From Thermoplasmata archaeon (GTDB taxonomy: Archaea; Thermoplasmatota; DTKX01; GCA-020343715), in NCBI GenBank assembly GCA_020343715.1, contig CP070808.1, positions 127,178-135,114 of the forward strand: a stretch of 7,937 nt of DNA, written 5' to 3'. A program made the position numbers and the translations under genes. Positions 1-6,920 of this stretch are shown piece by piece. Positions within the stretch are counted from its first letter, which is position 1. The number at the start of each line of letters is the position of its first letter. The notes beneath the pieces were generated by a model that searched no databases, was not told the DNA's origin, and saw only the letters and a program-made list of their open reading frames with translations.

Positions 1-182
1 ACGAGCCCACGGGCAACCTGGACTCCGAGACCACCGAGAGGATATACCGGCTGATGCGGGACCTCAACGAGGAGCTGGACACCACCTTCCTCATCGTTAC
101 CCATGACAGGAAGGTGGCAGAGCAGACGGACCGCATCATCGAGATCCGTGACGGCAGGATAATACTGGACATCGAGAGGTAG
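1..182 (+). CDS. ABC transporter ATP-binding protein, C-terminal fragment (5' end outside window)
   Basis: This is the last ~59 codons of an ABC ATPase; the reading frame starts at base 3 and ends at a TAG at 180-182. The visible part opens inside the Walker B/D-loop region (E-P-T-G-N-L-D-S, with the Walker B aspartate probably split by the window edge). It continues through a helical stretch to the H-loop (FLIVTHD) and the usual C-terminal end DGRII. The DEPTGNLDS form of the D-loop is typical of the MacB/LolD/FtsE-like subfamily that works with FtsX-type permeases. The protein would couple ATP hydrolysis in the cytoplasm to a membrane partner that presumably lies upstream of the window. It resembles the next ATPase (349-1113) at the DNA level over the D-loop and H-loop, suggesting the two are paralogues. 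The substrate cannot be told from this fragment. Confidence 0.93.
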   Translation, partial: EPTGNLDSETTERIYRLMRDLNEELDTTFLIVTHDRKVAEQTDRIIEIRDGRIILDIER

Positions 183-194
183 GACCATGCTGTC

Positions 195-214
195 AAGGTC
201 CGGATATGGACCTT
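195..214 (+). terminator. Hairpin 13 nt after the upstream ABC ATPase stop; possible terminator or operator
   Basis: Perfect 7-bp inverted repeat: AAGGTCC at 195-201 and GGACCTT at 208-214, separated by the 6-nt loop GGATAT. It begins 13 nt after the TAG of the partial ATPase gene and is followed by only one further T, so it is not a classical intrinsic terminator with a long U-tract. Archaeal termination depends mostly on T-runs, so this could equally be an RNA-stabilising 3' hairpin or a protein-binding site. The position between two transporter transcription units is what makes it notable. Confidence 0.35.
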
Positions 215-255
215 TGCGGCATTAGATTCCCGTCCCTTCGTTGTGCGGCGGTAGA

Positions 256-263
256 CTTTATTA
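256..263 (+). promoter_or_regulatory. TATA-like box for the ABC ATPase/permease unit
   Basis: CTTTATTA is the best TATA-like element in the 166-bp gap before the ATPase gene. With archaeal spacing, transcription would begin near 286, giving a leader of about 60 nt that carries the ribosome binding site at 335-340. This fits the ABC unit being transcribed separately from the upstream ATPase gene. Assigned by pattern only. Confidence 0.4.
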
Positions 264-334
264 CGATGTCTCACTCACAGATTCTTGAGGCACTAACCAT
301 CCGAACGATTTAGCAAACAAGGAGACAAATACGG

Positions 335-340
335 GGAGGT
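335..340 (+). promoter_or_regulatory. Ribosome binding site deciding the ABC ATPase start
   Basis: GGAGGT matches the archaeal anti-Shine-Dalgarno core. It is 8 nt from the ATG at 349 but only 2 nt from the in-frame GTG at 343, so the ATG at 349 is the preferred start. Confidence 0.7.
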
Positions 341-348
341 GCGTGGAC

Positions 349-1113
349 ATGAGCTTAAGAGAACAGAACGAGACGATCATATCCGCCAATGACGTGGTGA
401 AGGTTTACGACACCACCGAAGTGAAGGTGAGGGCGCTGAACGGGGTCTCCCTGGACATCAAGAGGGGAGAGATGGTGGCTGTGATGGGGCCATCGGGTTG
501 CGGCAAGACCACGTTGCTCAACACCCTTTCCGGTCTGGACGAGATAACCGAGGGCGTCATCGACATAGAGGGCAAGGACATCGCCAAGATGGACGACATC
601 GAAAAGTCCTCCTATCGGGCGAACAACATCGGCTTCGTCTTCCAGTTCTACAACCTGCTGCCGGTGCTTACGGCTCGGGAGAACGTGGAGCTCCCCCTGT
701 TGCTATCGAAGGTGTCCCCGAAGGATGCCAAGAAACGGGCCGAGGAGGTCCTCGACCTGGTGGGCCTCAAGGACTGGGCGAACCACAAGCCGGCTGAGCT
801 GTCTGGGGGTCAGCGGCAGCGGGTTACCATCGCCCGCGCGCTGGCCAACAACCCGGCCATCGTGTTCGCCGACGAGCCAACGGGCGACCTGGACTCGAAG
901 ACGGGCAAGGAGATAATGGACCTGATGGTGGAGCTGAACCAGTGCGAGGGCACCACCTTCCTCATCGTCACCCACGACGAGCACATCGGCGAAAACGCCC
1001 CCCGTCGCATATCCATGATGGACGGGATGGTGGTGGCAGACGAGAGGAACCCGGAGTACAGCTACGAGTGCCCCCTCGCCCACACCGACGAGCGCTTCAC
1101 GCAAGACGCATGA
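349..1113 (+). CDS. ABC transporter ATP-binding protein (MacB/LolD-like)
   Basis: A complete 254-residue ABC ATPase. All hallmark motifs are visible (numbering from the ATG at 349): Walker A GPSGCGKT at 47-54, Q-loop glutamine in FVFQ at 99, signature LSGGQ at 151-155, Walker B IVFADEP at 171-177 with D175 and catalytic E176, D-loop GDLDS directly after, and switch histidine H209 in VTHD. The DEPTGDLDS form and the short insertion NLLP after the Q-loop are typical of the MacB/LolD/FtsE group, whose partners are FtsX-family permeases. The large permease starting 16 nt downstream is exactly such a partner, so the two should form one complex at the inner face of the membrane. A GTG at 343 would add two residues but sits too close to the ribosome binding site. 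About 30 residues follow the last core strand, ending in an acidic tail. The transported substrate is not known. Confidence 0.95.
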   Translation: MSLREQNETIISANDVVKVYDTTEVKVRALNGVSLDIKRGEMVAVMGPSGCGKTTLLNTLSGLDEITEGVIDIEGKDIAKMDDIEKSSYRANNIGFVFQFYNLLPVLTARENVELPLLLSKVSPKDAKKRAEEVLDLVGLKDWANHKPAELSGGQRQRVTIARALANNPAIVFADEPTGDLDSKTGKEIMDLMVELNQCEGTTFLIVTHDEHIGENAPRRISMMDGMVVADERNPEYSYECPLAHTDERFTQDA

Positions 1114-1115
1114 AC

Positions 1116-1120
1116 GGGAG
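1116..1120 (+). promoter_or_regulatory. Ribosome binding site deciding the permease start
   Basis: GGGAG lies 9 nt before the ATG at 1130. The in-frame TTG at 1121 touches the motif directly, with no spacer, so the ATG is the more likely start. The site begins 2 nt after the ATPase stop codon, consistent with co-translation in one operon. Confidence 0.55.
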
Positions 1121-1129
1121 TTGGTACCG

Positions 1130-4087
1130 ATGGAGACAGTGACCCTGATGCTCATCGCGTTCATCGCGATAATGGCGGGTCTTATGATCTCAGCCCTAAG
1201 GAACAGGATAATCGTTACCCTTGCGTTCCGCAATTTCCTCCGGAACAAGGGCAGCACCATCACCGTTGTGATGGGCCTGATGGTGGGTACCGCCATCATC
1301 ATGTCCTCCATGGCCATCAGCGACAGCTTCGAGACCGTCATCGCCGCCGACGTGATAGACGAGTACGGGGGCACGGACCTGTATTACGGCTTCCAGGTTG
1401 AGGGTTCCCGTGAGGAGGTCGAGTTCCCGGAGAGTGTGTACGATGACATGCAGGCCGGACTCGCTGGAAGCGATTCCATCGACGGCATTGCGCCCGAGCT
1501 GCGCAAGGTCCTGGGAGTCATGAACGTGAACGAGGGATTGGTCGAGCCCAGGGCTAGCGTGTCGGGCTTCATTTTCAAGGACATGAACGCGCTGGGCAGG
1601 TTCTTCGTTGATGGCAACCCGGTCTCCGAACTCCCTGAGGGGACGGTGCTGGTTAGCGAGGAACTGGCCCGCAACGTAGGGGCCGGACCCGGGGATACCC
1701 TCTCCCTCCTGTTCGTGAACCGCACCGGGAACTTCACCGTCGAGGGCGTGCTCGACGCCGAGGAGAGGGGCCTCAAGTCGATAATGATCTGGATCAACCT
1801 GTATGAGCTGCAGGAACTCCTGGGCATCCCCGACACCATCAACGAGGTGCACGTGTCGGCCCAGGGCGACGTCCTGGGGGGAATGGACCAGGTGGAGGAG
1901 GTAAAGAGGGAGGTCGAGGCCCTGGGGATAACCCACGAGGGCCTACCGCTCAAGGTCCTCGGTGACAAGAAGGAGCTCTACGATGCGGTCTTCGAGGAGG
2001 GCTTCTTCCTGGGGGACCTGCTCCTGGTGTTCGGCTCGTTCACCATCATCGCGGGCGTCATACTCATAATCAACATCTTCGTGATGCTGGGCGAGGAGCG
2101 CAGGTCCGAGATGGGCATGTCCCGTGCCGTGGGGATGAACCGTAAGGACCTGCAGCGATTGTTCCTCTACGAGGGAAGCATCTACGGGGTCCTGGCGGCC
2201 CTGGTGGGCACCGTCCTGGGTGTGGCCATCGCGTACGTGCTGCTCCTGGGCATCGGCAGCGCCTTCGACTTCGAGGGAGGTGGAACGGACATCGTCCGGG
2301 CCTTCACCGTCCAACCCGAGAGCTGGGTCATGTCGTTCATCGGCGGATTCCTCATCACCATAGCCACAATATTCTACGCCACCCGCAAGATCGGGAACCT
2401 GGATATCATAAGGGCAATCAGGAACCTGCCCGAGCCAGTACCCTCGCAAAAGGACACAAGGTCGTTCCGCATCGGTCTGATGCTGCTCGGGCTCGGACTG
2501 CTGGTGACCGTCTTCGCCCTCTACCCCCTCTTCGACGGGAGCGACAACAACGCCAACGGCATGGTGGACGACGCGGCCGAGGGCTCAGCCACCACCATCC
2601 TCGTCGGACTGACGATGGTCTTCTTCGGGTTGCCGCTCCTGCTCCGCCGTGTCATCTCCGACCGCCTCTCCTTCTCGGTGGGGGCCATCCTGGTCATCGC
2701 CGTCTGGAGTGTACTGCTGACCCTGGCGGGAGACCTGGAGATCGATTTCTTCACCTTCACCTTCGCGGGGATCTTCCTGGTGGCGGGCACAGTGATACTG
2801 CTCATGGCCAACTCCACCTATGTGGTCAATGCCTTCGAAGGCCTCCTCGCCCTGGCGGGTAGGGGCAGGGCGGTGACCCGGACCGCGATGAAGTACTCCC
2901 TGTCCTCGGGGTTCAGGACCGGTCTGACCATCGCGATGTTCTCCCTGGTCATCTTCATAATCACGTTCATGTCGGTCCTGCTCGCGGTGGTCGGCGAGAA
3001 CGTGGACACCCAGCTGGAGGAATCCTCCGGCGGCTTCGACATCCTGATGAAGATGGTGGAGCCGGCGGACGACTTCGAGGTCCTCTTCCAGTCCTCCGAA
3101 TCCGCCGACAGGGTCGAGGCCTATTATCCCATGGTCACCACCCAGGTGACGGTGAACAAGTACTCTCTAATACTCGACACCGACATGGTGCCCTACCCCG
3201 TGGTGGGCATCAACGACGAGTTCATTGCCAACAATGGCTTCTCGATCTCCGAGATGCTCCCCGAGTTCGGTGGCGACGAGGAGATGCTCTACGACGCAAT
3301 TCGGGAGGACGGTAACTACGCCATCGCCGACTCGGGCACGGCCGGTGCTGGCTTCGGCCCTCCGCCCATCCTCCCCCTGGAGCTGGGCGAGACCCAGGAG
3401 GTTGTCCTGGCCGATGGTTCCACCCGGTCAATCCGAGTAGTGGCCTACATGGACACCTACCAGTCATTGTCGGATTTCTCCATGTCCCTTAATGGCATCT
3501 TCCTGTACGAGCCGTACGTCGTCAACGAGTACGACGCCAGCGGCGTGGGTGTTGCCCTCTTGAACCTGAGGGACGAGGGCGACTCCCTCACCGTACGCCA
3601 GGACATGGAGAGGACCTTCCTCCCCTACGGCGCCCAGACGGTGGACTTCCAAGAGGAATCGGCGGAACAGTTCCGGTCCGTGCTGGAGGTCTTCAACCTG
3701 CTCAACGCCTACCTGGGCCTGGGCCTCGTCGTCGGCATCGCTGGCCTAGGGATCATCACCGCCCGCTCGGTCTCGGAGCGGCAGACCCAGATCGGAATGA
3801 TGAGGGCCGTCGGATACAACAGGAGGCAGGTGTTGGCTTCGTTCCTGATTGAGAGCTCGTATATCTCGCTCCTAGGCATACTCATCGGCGTGGTCCTGGG
3901 CCTGGTGACCTCCGTGATCCTCTACCTCCAGCTGTTCGAGGGCTCTAGCCTGGACGGCCTCATAATCCCGGGAGCCAGCATTGCGATAATCATCCTGATC
4001 TCCCTTGGGGCCACTTTCCTTTCGATAGTGCCCCCTGCGCGCAGGGCCTCCATGGTGGCGCCTGCCGAGGTGCTGAGGTACGAGTGA
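1130..4087 (+). CDS. Large double-FtsX (MacB-type) ABC transporter permease
   Basis: A 985-residue membrane protein, partner of the ATPase that ends 16 nt upstream. Two FtsX modules are visible. The first has a helix at about 42-65, a large extracytoplasmic domain of about 66-290, then helices near 291-318, 351-378 and 399-420. The second has a helix near 599-623, an extracytoplasmic domain to about 853, then helices near 854-880, 910-933 and 946-971. Each module carries the cytoplasmic coupling segment typical of the family: ERRSEMGMSRAVGMNRKDL and ERQTQIGMMRAVGYNRRQV. The C-terminus PAEVLRYE is the classic FtsX/MacB ending. There is one extra hydrophobic helix at residues 1-23, and four further helices (about 446-468, 487-507, 516-537, 540-562) link the modules, giving about 13 in all. 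The loop between the first two linker helices is predicted to be outside and contains an EF-hand-like acidic motif near 472-484. Family members export lipids, peptides or lipoproteins, or act mechanically; the substrate here is unknown. Positions are estimated by eye. Confidence 0.93.
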   Translation: METVTLMLIAFIAIMAGLMISALRNRIIVTLAFRNFLRNKGSTITVVMGLMVGTAIIMSSMAISDSFETVIAADVIDEYGGTDLYYGFQVEGSREEVEFPESVYDDMQAGLAGSDSIDGIAPELRKVLGVMNVNEGLVEPRASVSGFIFKDMNALGRFFVDGNPVSELPEGTVLVSEELARNVGAGPGDTLSLLFVNRTGNFTVEGVLDAEERGLKSIMIWINLYELQELLGIPDTINEVHVSAQGDVLGGMDQVEEVKREVEALGITHEGLPLKVLGDKKELYDAVFEEGFFLGDLLLVFGSFTIIAGVILIINIFVMLGEERRSEMGMSRAVGMNRKDLQRLFLYEGSIYGVLAALVGTVLGVAIAYVLLLGIGSAFDFEGGGTDIVRAFTVQPESWVMSFIGGFLITIATIFYATRKIGNLDIIRAIRNLPEPVPSQKDTRSFRIGLMLLGLGLLVTVFALYPLFDGSDNNANGMVDDAAEGSATTILVGLTMVFFGLPLLLRRVISDRLSFSVGAILVIAVWSVLLTLAGDLEIDFFTFTFAGIFLVAGTVILLMANSTYVVNAFEGLLALAGRGRAVTRTAMKYSLSSGFRTGLTIAMFSLVIFIITFMSVLLAVVGENVDTQLEESSGGFDILMKMVEPADDFEVLFQSSESADRVEAYYPMVTTQVTVNKYSLILDTDMVPYPVVGINDEFIANNGFSISEMLPEFGGDEEMLYDAIREDGNYAIADSGTAGAGFGPPPILPLELGETQEVVLADGSTRSIRVVAYMDTYQSLSDFSMSLNGIFLYEPYVVNEYDASGVGVALLNLRDEGDSLTVRQDMERTFLPYGAQTVDFQEESAEQFRSVLEVFNLLNAYLGLGLVVGIAGLGIITARSVSERQTQIGMMRAVGYNRRQVLASFLIESSYISLLGILIGVVLGLVTSVILYLQLFEGSSLDGLIIPGASIAIIILISLGATFLSIVPPARRASMVAPAEVLRYE

Positions 4088-4116
4088 GGACGGGTCCGCG
4101 CTAGGTTCATCAACCC

Positions 4117-4123
4117 CTTATGA
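4117..4123 (+). promoter_or_regulatory. Weak TATA-like element before the kinase gene
   Basis: CTTATGA is centred near 4120. By usual archaeal spacing it would start transcription around 4146, just before the ATG at 4154, and would exclude the GTG at 4136. The match to a TATA box is imperfect, and the gene might instead be read through from the permease, which ends only 48 nt before the GTG. Confidence 0.3.
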
Positions 4124-4142
4124 CCATGGGTATCCGTGGTCA
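4121..4142. repeat. Near-perfect 22-bp palindrome at the kinase start, operator-like
   Basis: The arms TGACCATGG (4121-4129) and CCGTGGTCA (4134-4142) pair at 8 of 9 positions (the exception is a T/G pair, which would be a U-G wobble in RNA), around the 4-nt spacer GTAT. Counting the spacer, 9 of 11 symmetric pairs match. It overlaps the end of the TATA-like element at 4117-4123 and covers the candidate GTG start at 4136. This size and symmetry fit a site for a dimeric helix-turn-helix regulator, and the position would let such a protein block transcription. In RNA it could also fold into a hairpin around the GTG. Confidence 0.55.
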
Positions 4143-4927
4143 AGGGACGGATAATGGCCCAGGGTCGATATGCCACCGTGTACGAGTGGGACGAGGGAAC
4201 CGTTCTCAAGCTCTTCCGGGAGGGGCTCCCGTCCCATCTGTCGAAACGGGAGATGCTGGCGACGAGTCTCCTCTATGAGGAGGGGATGCCCGTGCCGGAG
4301 CCATACGAGCTGGTCACCGTTAAGGGCAGGGACGGCATCGTGATGGAAATGGTCGATGGACCGTCCATGCAGGACCGGCTCGACCGGAGCCCTCATCCCA
4401 GGATGGACGAGGTTACAGGGAGCGCAGGTACGTTGGCCACAATCCATGCCTCCATTCACGAGCTCACTATCCCGCGCCTCCCTTCCCAGAGGAGGAGCCT
4501 TATCGAGGACATCGAGATGACTGCGGTTCTCGACGATAGGCTACGGGACAGGGTGCTGGCGATACTGGAGGACCTCCCTGACGGCGACGCCGTATGCCAC
4601 GGGGACCTGCACCCCCGGAACCTGATGATGACCCCGTACGGTACCGCCGTGATCGATTGGCAGATGGCGTGCAAGGGAAATCCCCATGCCGATGTGGCCA
4701 GGTCCCTCCTGGTCATGGAGGCGGGTCAAGGGTGGGATTCGACGCGCATCCGCCAGCTTCGGCGAACCTTCAGGAGCTCCTACCTCCACAAGTATTGCTT
4801 CGCCGCCATGACATGGCCAGAGGAGGTGTACCTATGGCGCGCCCCCGTTGCGGCAGCGAGGCTCGGCGAGGGCTTCCCAGGGGAGGAGAGATGGCTCATC
4901 CAAACGATCAGGGATGGCCTCGTGTGA
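4136..4927 (+). CDS. Aminoglycoside/choline phosphotransferase-fold kinase, substrate unknown
   Basis: A 263-residue protein of the APH/ChoK kinase superfamily. Numbering from the GTG: a glycine-rich nucleotide loop AQGRYATVYEW at 8-18; the ATP-contacting lysine K25 in VLKLFR; the Brenner catalytic motif CHGDLHPRN at 154-162 with catalytic D157 and metal-binding N162; and the metal-binding IDW (D174) that replaces DFG in this superfamily. The segment GNPHADVARSL follows, as in other members. It should transfer phosphate from ATP to a small hydroxylated substrate in the cytoplasm, but the target cannot be read from the sequence, and antibiotic resistance should not be assumed. Start: an upstream in-frame stop at 4121 leaves GTG 4136 or ATG 4154. 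The GTG keeps the first beta strand before the glycine loop; the ATG fits the TATA-like element better. The start is therefore uncertain by six residues. Confidence 0.88.
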   Translation: MVKGRIMAQGRYATVYEWDEGTVLKLFREGLPSHLSKREMLATSLLYEEGMPVPEPYELVTVKGRDGIVMEMVDGPSMQDRLDRSPHPRMDEVTGSAGTLATIHASIHELTIPRLPSQRRSLIEDIEMTAVLDDRLRDRVLAILEDLPDGDAVCHGDLHPRNLMMTPYGTAVIDWQMACKGNPHADVARSLLVMEAGQGWDSTRIRQLRRTFRSSYLHKYCFAAMTWPEEVYLWRAPVAAARLGEGFPGEERWLIQTIRDGLV

Positions 4928-4956
4928 GGGCATCACGCCCATGTCTGCCTTAAACT

Positions 4957-4965
4957 ACATATATC
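4957..4965 (+). promoter_or_regulatory. TATA box of the FAD oxidoreductase gene (leaderless)
   Basis: ACATATATC has its centre near 4961, 27 nt before the ATG at 4988. Transcription is thus expected to begin at or next to the start codon. No Shine-Dalgarno sequence lies before the ATG, consistent with leaderless translation. Confidence 0.7.
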
Positions 4966-4987
4966 CCCCTTCGCTTCGCCAGGTCGG

Positions 4988-6208
4988 ATGATGAGGTACG
5001 TCATCGTTGGAGGCGGCGTGGCGGGGACCGCTGCGGCCGACGCCATCAGGAAGCGGGACCCGGAGGGTTCCATCACCATCCTGACCGACGAGCCGTACCC
5101 CCTGTGGTCCAAGATCCGGTTGCCCGAGCTGTTCTCGGGCTCCATCGGGCCCAAGGGCCTGATAATTCGAAAGCCCCAGTGGTACGACCGGCGTGACATC
5201 CTACTCAGGACCGAGGTGACCGTCACAGAGGTGGACCCCGAGGCCAAGATGGTCACCACGTCCAGCGGCGATTGCCTGCCTTACGACAAGCTCCTGCTCG
5301 CCACCGGCGGCCTGCCCTACGTGCCCCCGATAAAGGGGTCCGACAGGACCAACGTGTACACCATACGGAAGCTGGAGCAGGCCATCGACGTTTATGACCA
5401 GCTTCGGGACCTGCGGAGGATAGTCATCATCGGAGGAGGCACGCTGGGGCTCGAGCTGGCCAGGAACCTCCTGGAGACCAAGGCGGAGATCCACGTGGTG
5501 GAGTCCCACAGCCGATTGCTACCCACGTTAACCGACCCCGCGTCCTCGGAGATGCTTCACCTGCGGTTGGTGCACATGGGCATCCATGTGCACCACGACT
5601 GTAACACCCGGGAGATAACCGGGGGCGACGCCGCAGACATGGTGGTGATGGAGGACGGGCGGGAGCTGGACTGCGACGCCGTCATCATCGCCACCGGCAT
5701 GAGGGCCAACAAGTCCCTGGCCGAGGACCTGGGGCTGGAGATGGAGCGGGGCATCGTGGTGGACGACCACATGCGGACCTCCCTCCCGGACATCTACTCC
5801 GCCGGGGATGCGTGCGAGCACCGGCACGTGAAGTACGGCTCATGGAGGGCCGCCGAGGAGCAGGGGACCATGGCCGGCGCGAACATGGCGGGCGACCCCA
5901 TCGTGTACGACGGGACCGTGCCGTCCAAGTACGTGCGGGTGGCCGGCGCCGACGTCTTCTCGGCAGGTCACCTGGACGAGGAGGGCGTCCTGGAGAACAA
6001 GCTCACTGTGGACTGGGAGAACATGGTGTACAAGCGCATCGTACTGGACGGGTGCCGCATCGTGGGCTCCGTCATGGTGGGGGACCTTCGCGACGCCCAG
6101 AGGGTGCTCCGCGCAATCGAGACGAACATCGACGTCTGTCCCTACATGGACCGAATAAGGACCTGGGACATGGAGTTCGTCTCCGAGGCCGTGAAGGGCA
6201 AGGAATGA
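4988..6208 (+). CDS. NAD(P)H/FAD-dependent oxidoreductase (NirB N-domain/NorW/rubredoxin-reductase type)
   Basis: A 406-residue two-dinucleotide-fold flavoprotein. The FAD-binding GGGVAG is at residues 8-13 right after the first strand, followed by the family's PYPLWSKIRLPELFSG segment. The second GxGxxG, GGGTLG, at 149-154 binds NAD(P)H and is followed by the strand ending VVES. A canonical FAD-contacting AGD motif (272-274, D274) lies in IYSAGDACE. The C-terminal part (YDGTVPSKYVRVAGADVFSAG, then RIVGSVMVGDLRDAQR) matches the small domain seen in nitrite reductase large subunit N-termini and NADH:rubredoxin reductases. There is no redox-active CxxC or CxxxxC pair, so it is not a disulfide reductase. 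It should pass electrons from NAD(P)H through FAD to a soluble carrier such as rubredoxin, but no carrier gene is in the window. The ATG at 4988 sits 27 nt from a TATA box; a second ATG follows directly at 4991. Confidence 0.92.
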   Translation: MMRYVIVGGGVAGTAAADAIRKRDPEGSITILTDEPYPLWSKIRLPELFSGSIGPKGLIIRKPQWYDRRDILLRTEVTVTEVDPEAKMVTTSSGDCLPYDKLLLATGGLPYVPPIKGSDRTNVYTIRKLEQAIDVYDQLRDLRRIVIIGGGTLGLELARNLLETKAEIHVVESHSRLLPTLTDPASSEMLHLRLVHMGIHVHHDCNTREITGGDAADMVVMEDGRELDCDAVIIATGMRANKSLAEDLGLEMERGIVVDDHMRTSLPDIYSAGDACEHRHVKYGSWRAAEEQGTMAGANMAGDPIVYDGTVPSKYVRVAGADVFSAGHLDEEGVLENKLTVDWENMVYKRIVLDGCRIVGSVMVGDLRDAQRVLRAIETNIDVCPYMDRIRTWDMEFVSEAVKGKE

Positions 6209-6227
6209 GACCCGGATCGGAATGCCG

Positions 6228-6848
6228 TCATCCGTCCATCCGCTTGACGCTTATAGAGACCGCATCCTCGTCAGGGGAATGCTTGTAGAAGTTGCCAAAG
6301 ACGAAGGAGGTGTCCAGGTCCGGGTGGTCGGCCAGGAGCCGGTTGAAGTCCCCCGAGGACCTGAAGGCCACGTTGTCGGTGAAGAGGGTGCCTCCGGGTC
6401 GGAGGAGGCGAACGCATTCGGGCAGAGCCTCGGAGTACATCTCCTTCTCGAAGTCCATGAAGATGAAGTCGACCGAGCCATCAGGTAGGTCCCTCATCAT
6501 CTCCCTGGCATCGCCAACACGGAGGTCGATCCTGTCCGAGAGACCAGTCCTCTCGAAGTTACCGCTTGCCTCCGCCGCTACATCCTTGTCCCACTCCATC
6601 GCTATGATGCTGCCCATCTCAGGAAGAGCCCGTGCCATGTATATCGTGGAGTAACCGACGGATACGCCAAGCTCCAACACCCTCCTGGCCCCCGTGGCCT
6701 TCACCATCACATGGAGCATATGGCCCACGGCAGGTCCGCAGATGCGCATGTCCCTCGCCAAGGCGTCGATCTCCAGGTCGTGCATGAACTCGTCGTGCTC
6801 TGGGAGGAACTGGGGGAAGTGGTCTGGACCGAAGAAGTCTGAGGTCAT
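6228..6848 (-). CDS. Class I SAM-dependent O-methyltransferase (catechol/caffeoyl-CoA OMT-like family 3)
   Basis: A 206-residue cytoplasmic methyltransferase on the minus strand. From the ATG at 6848: SAM motif I VLELGVSVGYST at 57-68; acidic E85 closing strand 2 (IIAMEWD), which would contact the ribose; VGDAREMM in the third strand region; then DFIFMDFEKEMY and later FTDNVAF. The last two match the metal-binding DxDK-Y and DN sites of cation-dependent family 3 O-methyltransferases. The acceptor is unknown. The frame stays open upstream to an ATG at 6908, but that longer form would run through the promoter region. A TATA-like TGTATTTCAA lies about 27 nt upstream of the ATG at 6848, so I choose this shorter, apparently leaderless start. 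The gene is convergent with the flavoprotein gene (19-nt gap, no obvious terminator) and divergent from ribA. Confidence 0.9.
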   Translation of the reverse strand: MTSDFFGPDHFPQFLPEHDEFMHDLEIDALARDMRICGPAVGHMLHVMVKATGARRVLELGVSVGYSTIYMARALPEMGSIIAMEWDKDVAAEASGNFERTGLSDRIDLRVGDAREMMRDLPDGSVDFIFMDFEKEMYSEALPECVRLLRPGGTLFTDNVAFRSSGDFNRLLADHPDLDTSFVFGNFYKHSPDEDAVSISVKRMDG

Positions 6849-6870
6849 GCCGGTACCAACCCAACATCCA

Positions 6871-6880
6871 TTGAAATACA
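6871..6880 (-). promoter_or_regulatory. TATA-like box of the methyltransferase gene
   Basis: On the minus strand this reads TGTATTTCAA, with its centre about 27 nt upstream of the ATG at 6848, the spacing of a leaderless archaeal promoter. It is an imperfect TATA match but the only AT-rich patch at that distance. Confidence 0.45.
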
Positions 6881-6910
6881 TTGTGGCGGCACTGTGGGGT
6901 GACATCACAT

Positions 6911-6920
6911 CTTATATACC
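6911..6920 (+). promoter_or_regulatory. TATA box of ribA (leaderless)
   Basis: CTTATATACC is a near-consensus archaeal TATA box centred near 6915, 26 nt before the GTG at 6941. This argues strongly for that GTG, rather than the ATG at 6881 that lies upstream of the box. Confidence 0.75.

Noticed and set aside
703..1374. Long open frame on the minus strand across the ABC ATPase end and permease start
   Set aside because: It lies opposite clearly conserved genes, has low-complexity composition typical of GC-rich antisense frames, and shows no recognisable domain.
1196..1936. 246-codon minus-strand open frame inside the permease gene
   Set aside because: Antisense to a conserved extracytoplasmic domain; rich in His/Gly/Val from complementing the coding strand and without family motifs.
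4136..4927. Reading the kinase as an antibiotic-resistance enzyme
   Set aside because: The APH fold covers many metabolic kinases, and neither the residues visible nor the neighbours point to an antibiotic substrate.
6292..6654. Plus-strand open frames opposite the methyltransferase
   Set aside because: The minus-strand frame has SAM-binding and metal-site motifs in the right order; the plus-strand frames show none and have no promoter or ribosome binding site.
6849..6908. Upstream ATG at 6908 as methyltransferase start
   Set aside because: It would add 20 unconserved-looking residues and place the TATA-like box at 6871-6880 within the coding region; ATG 6848 has correct leaderless spacing.
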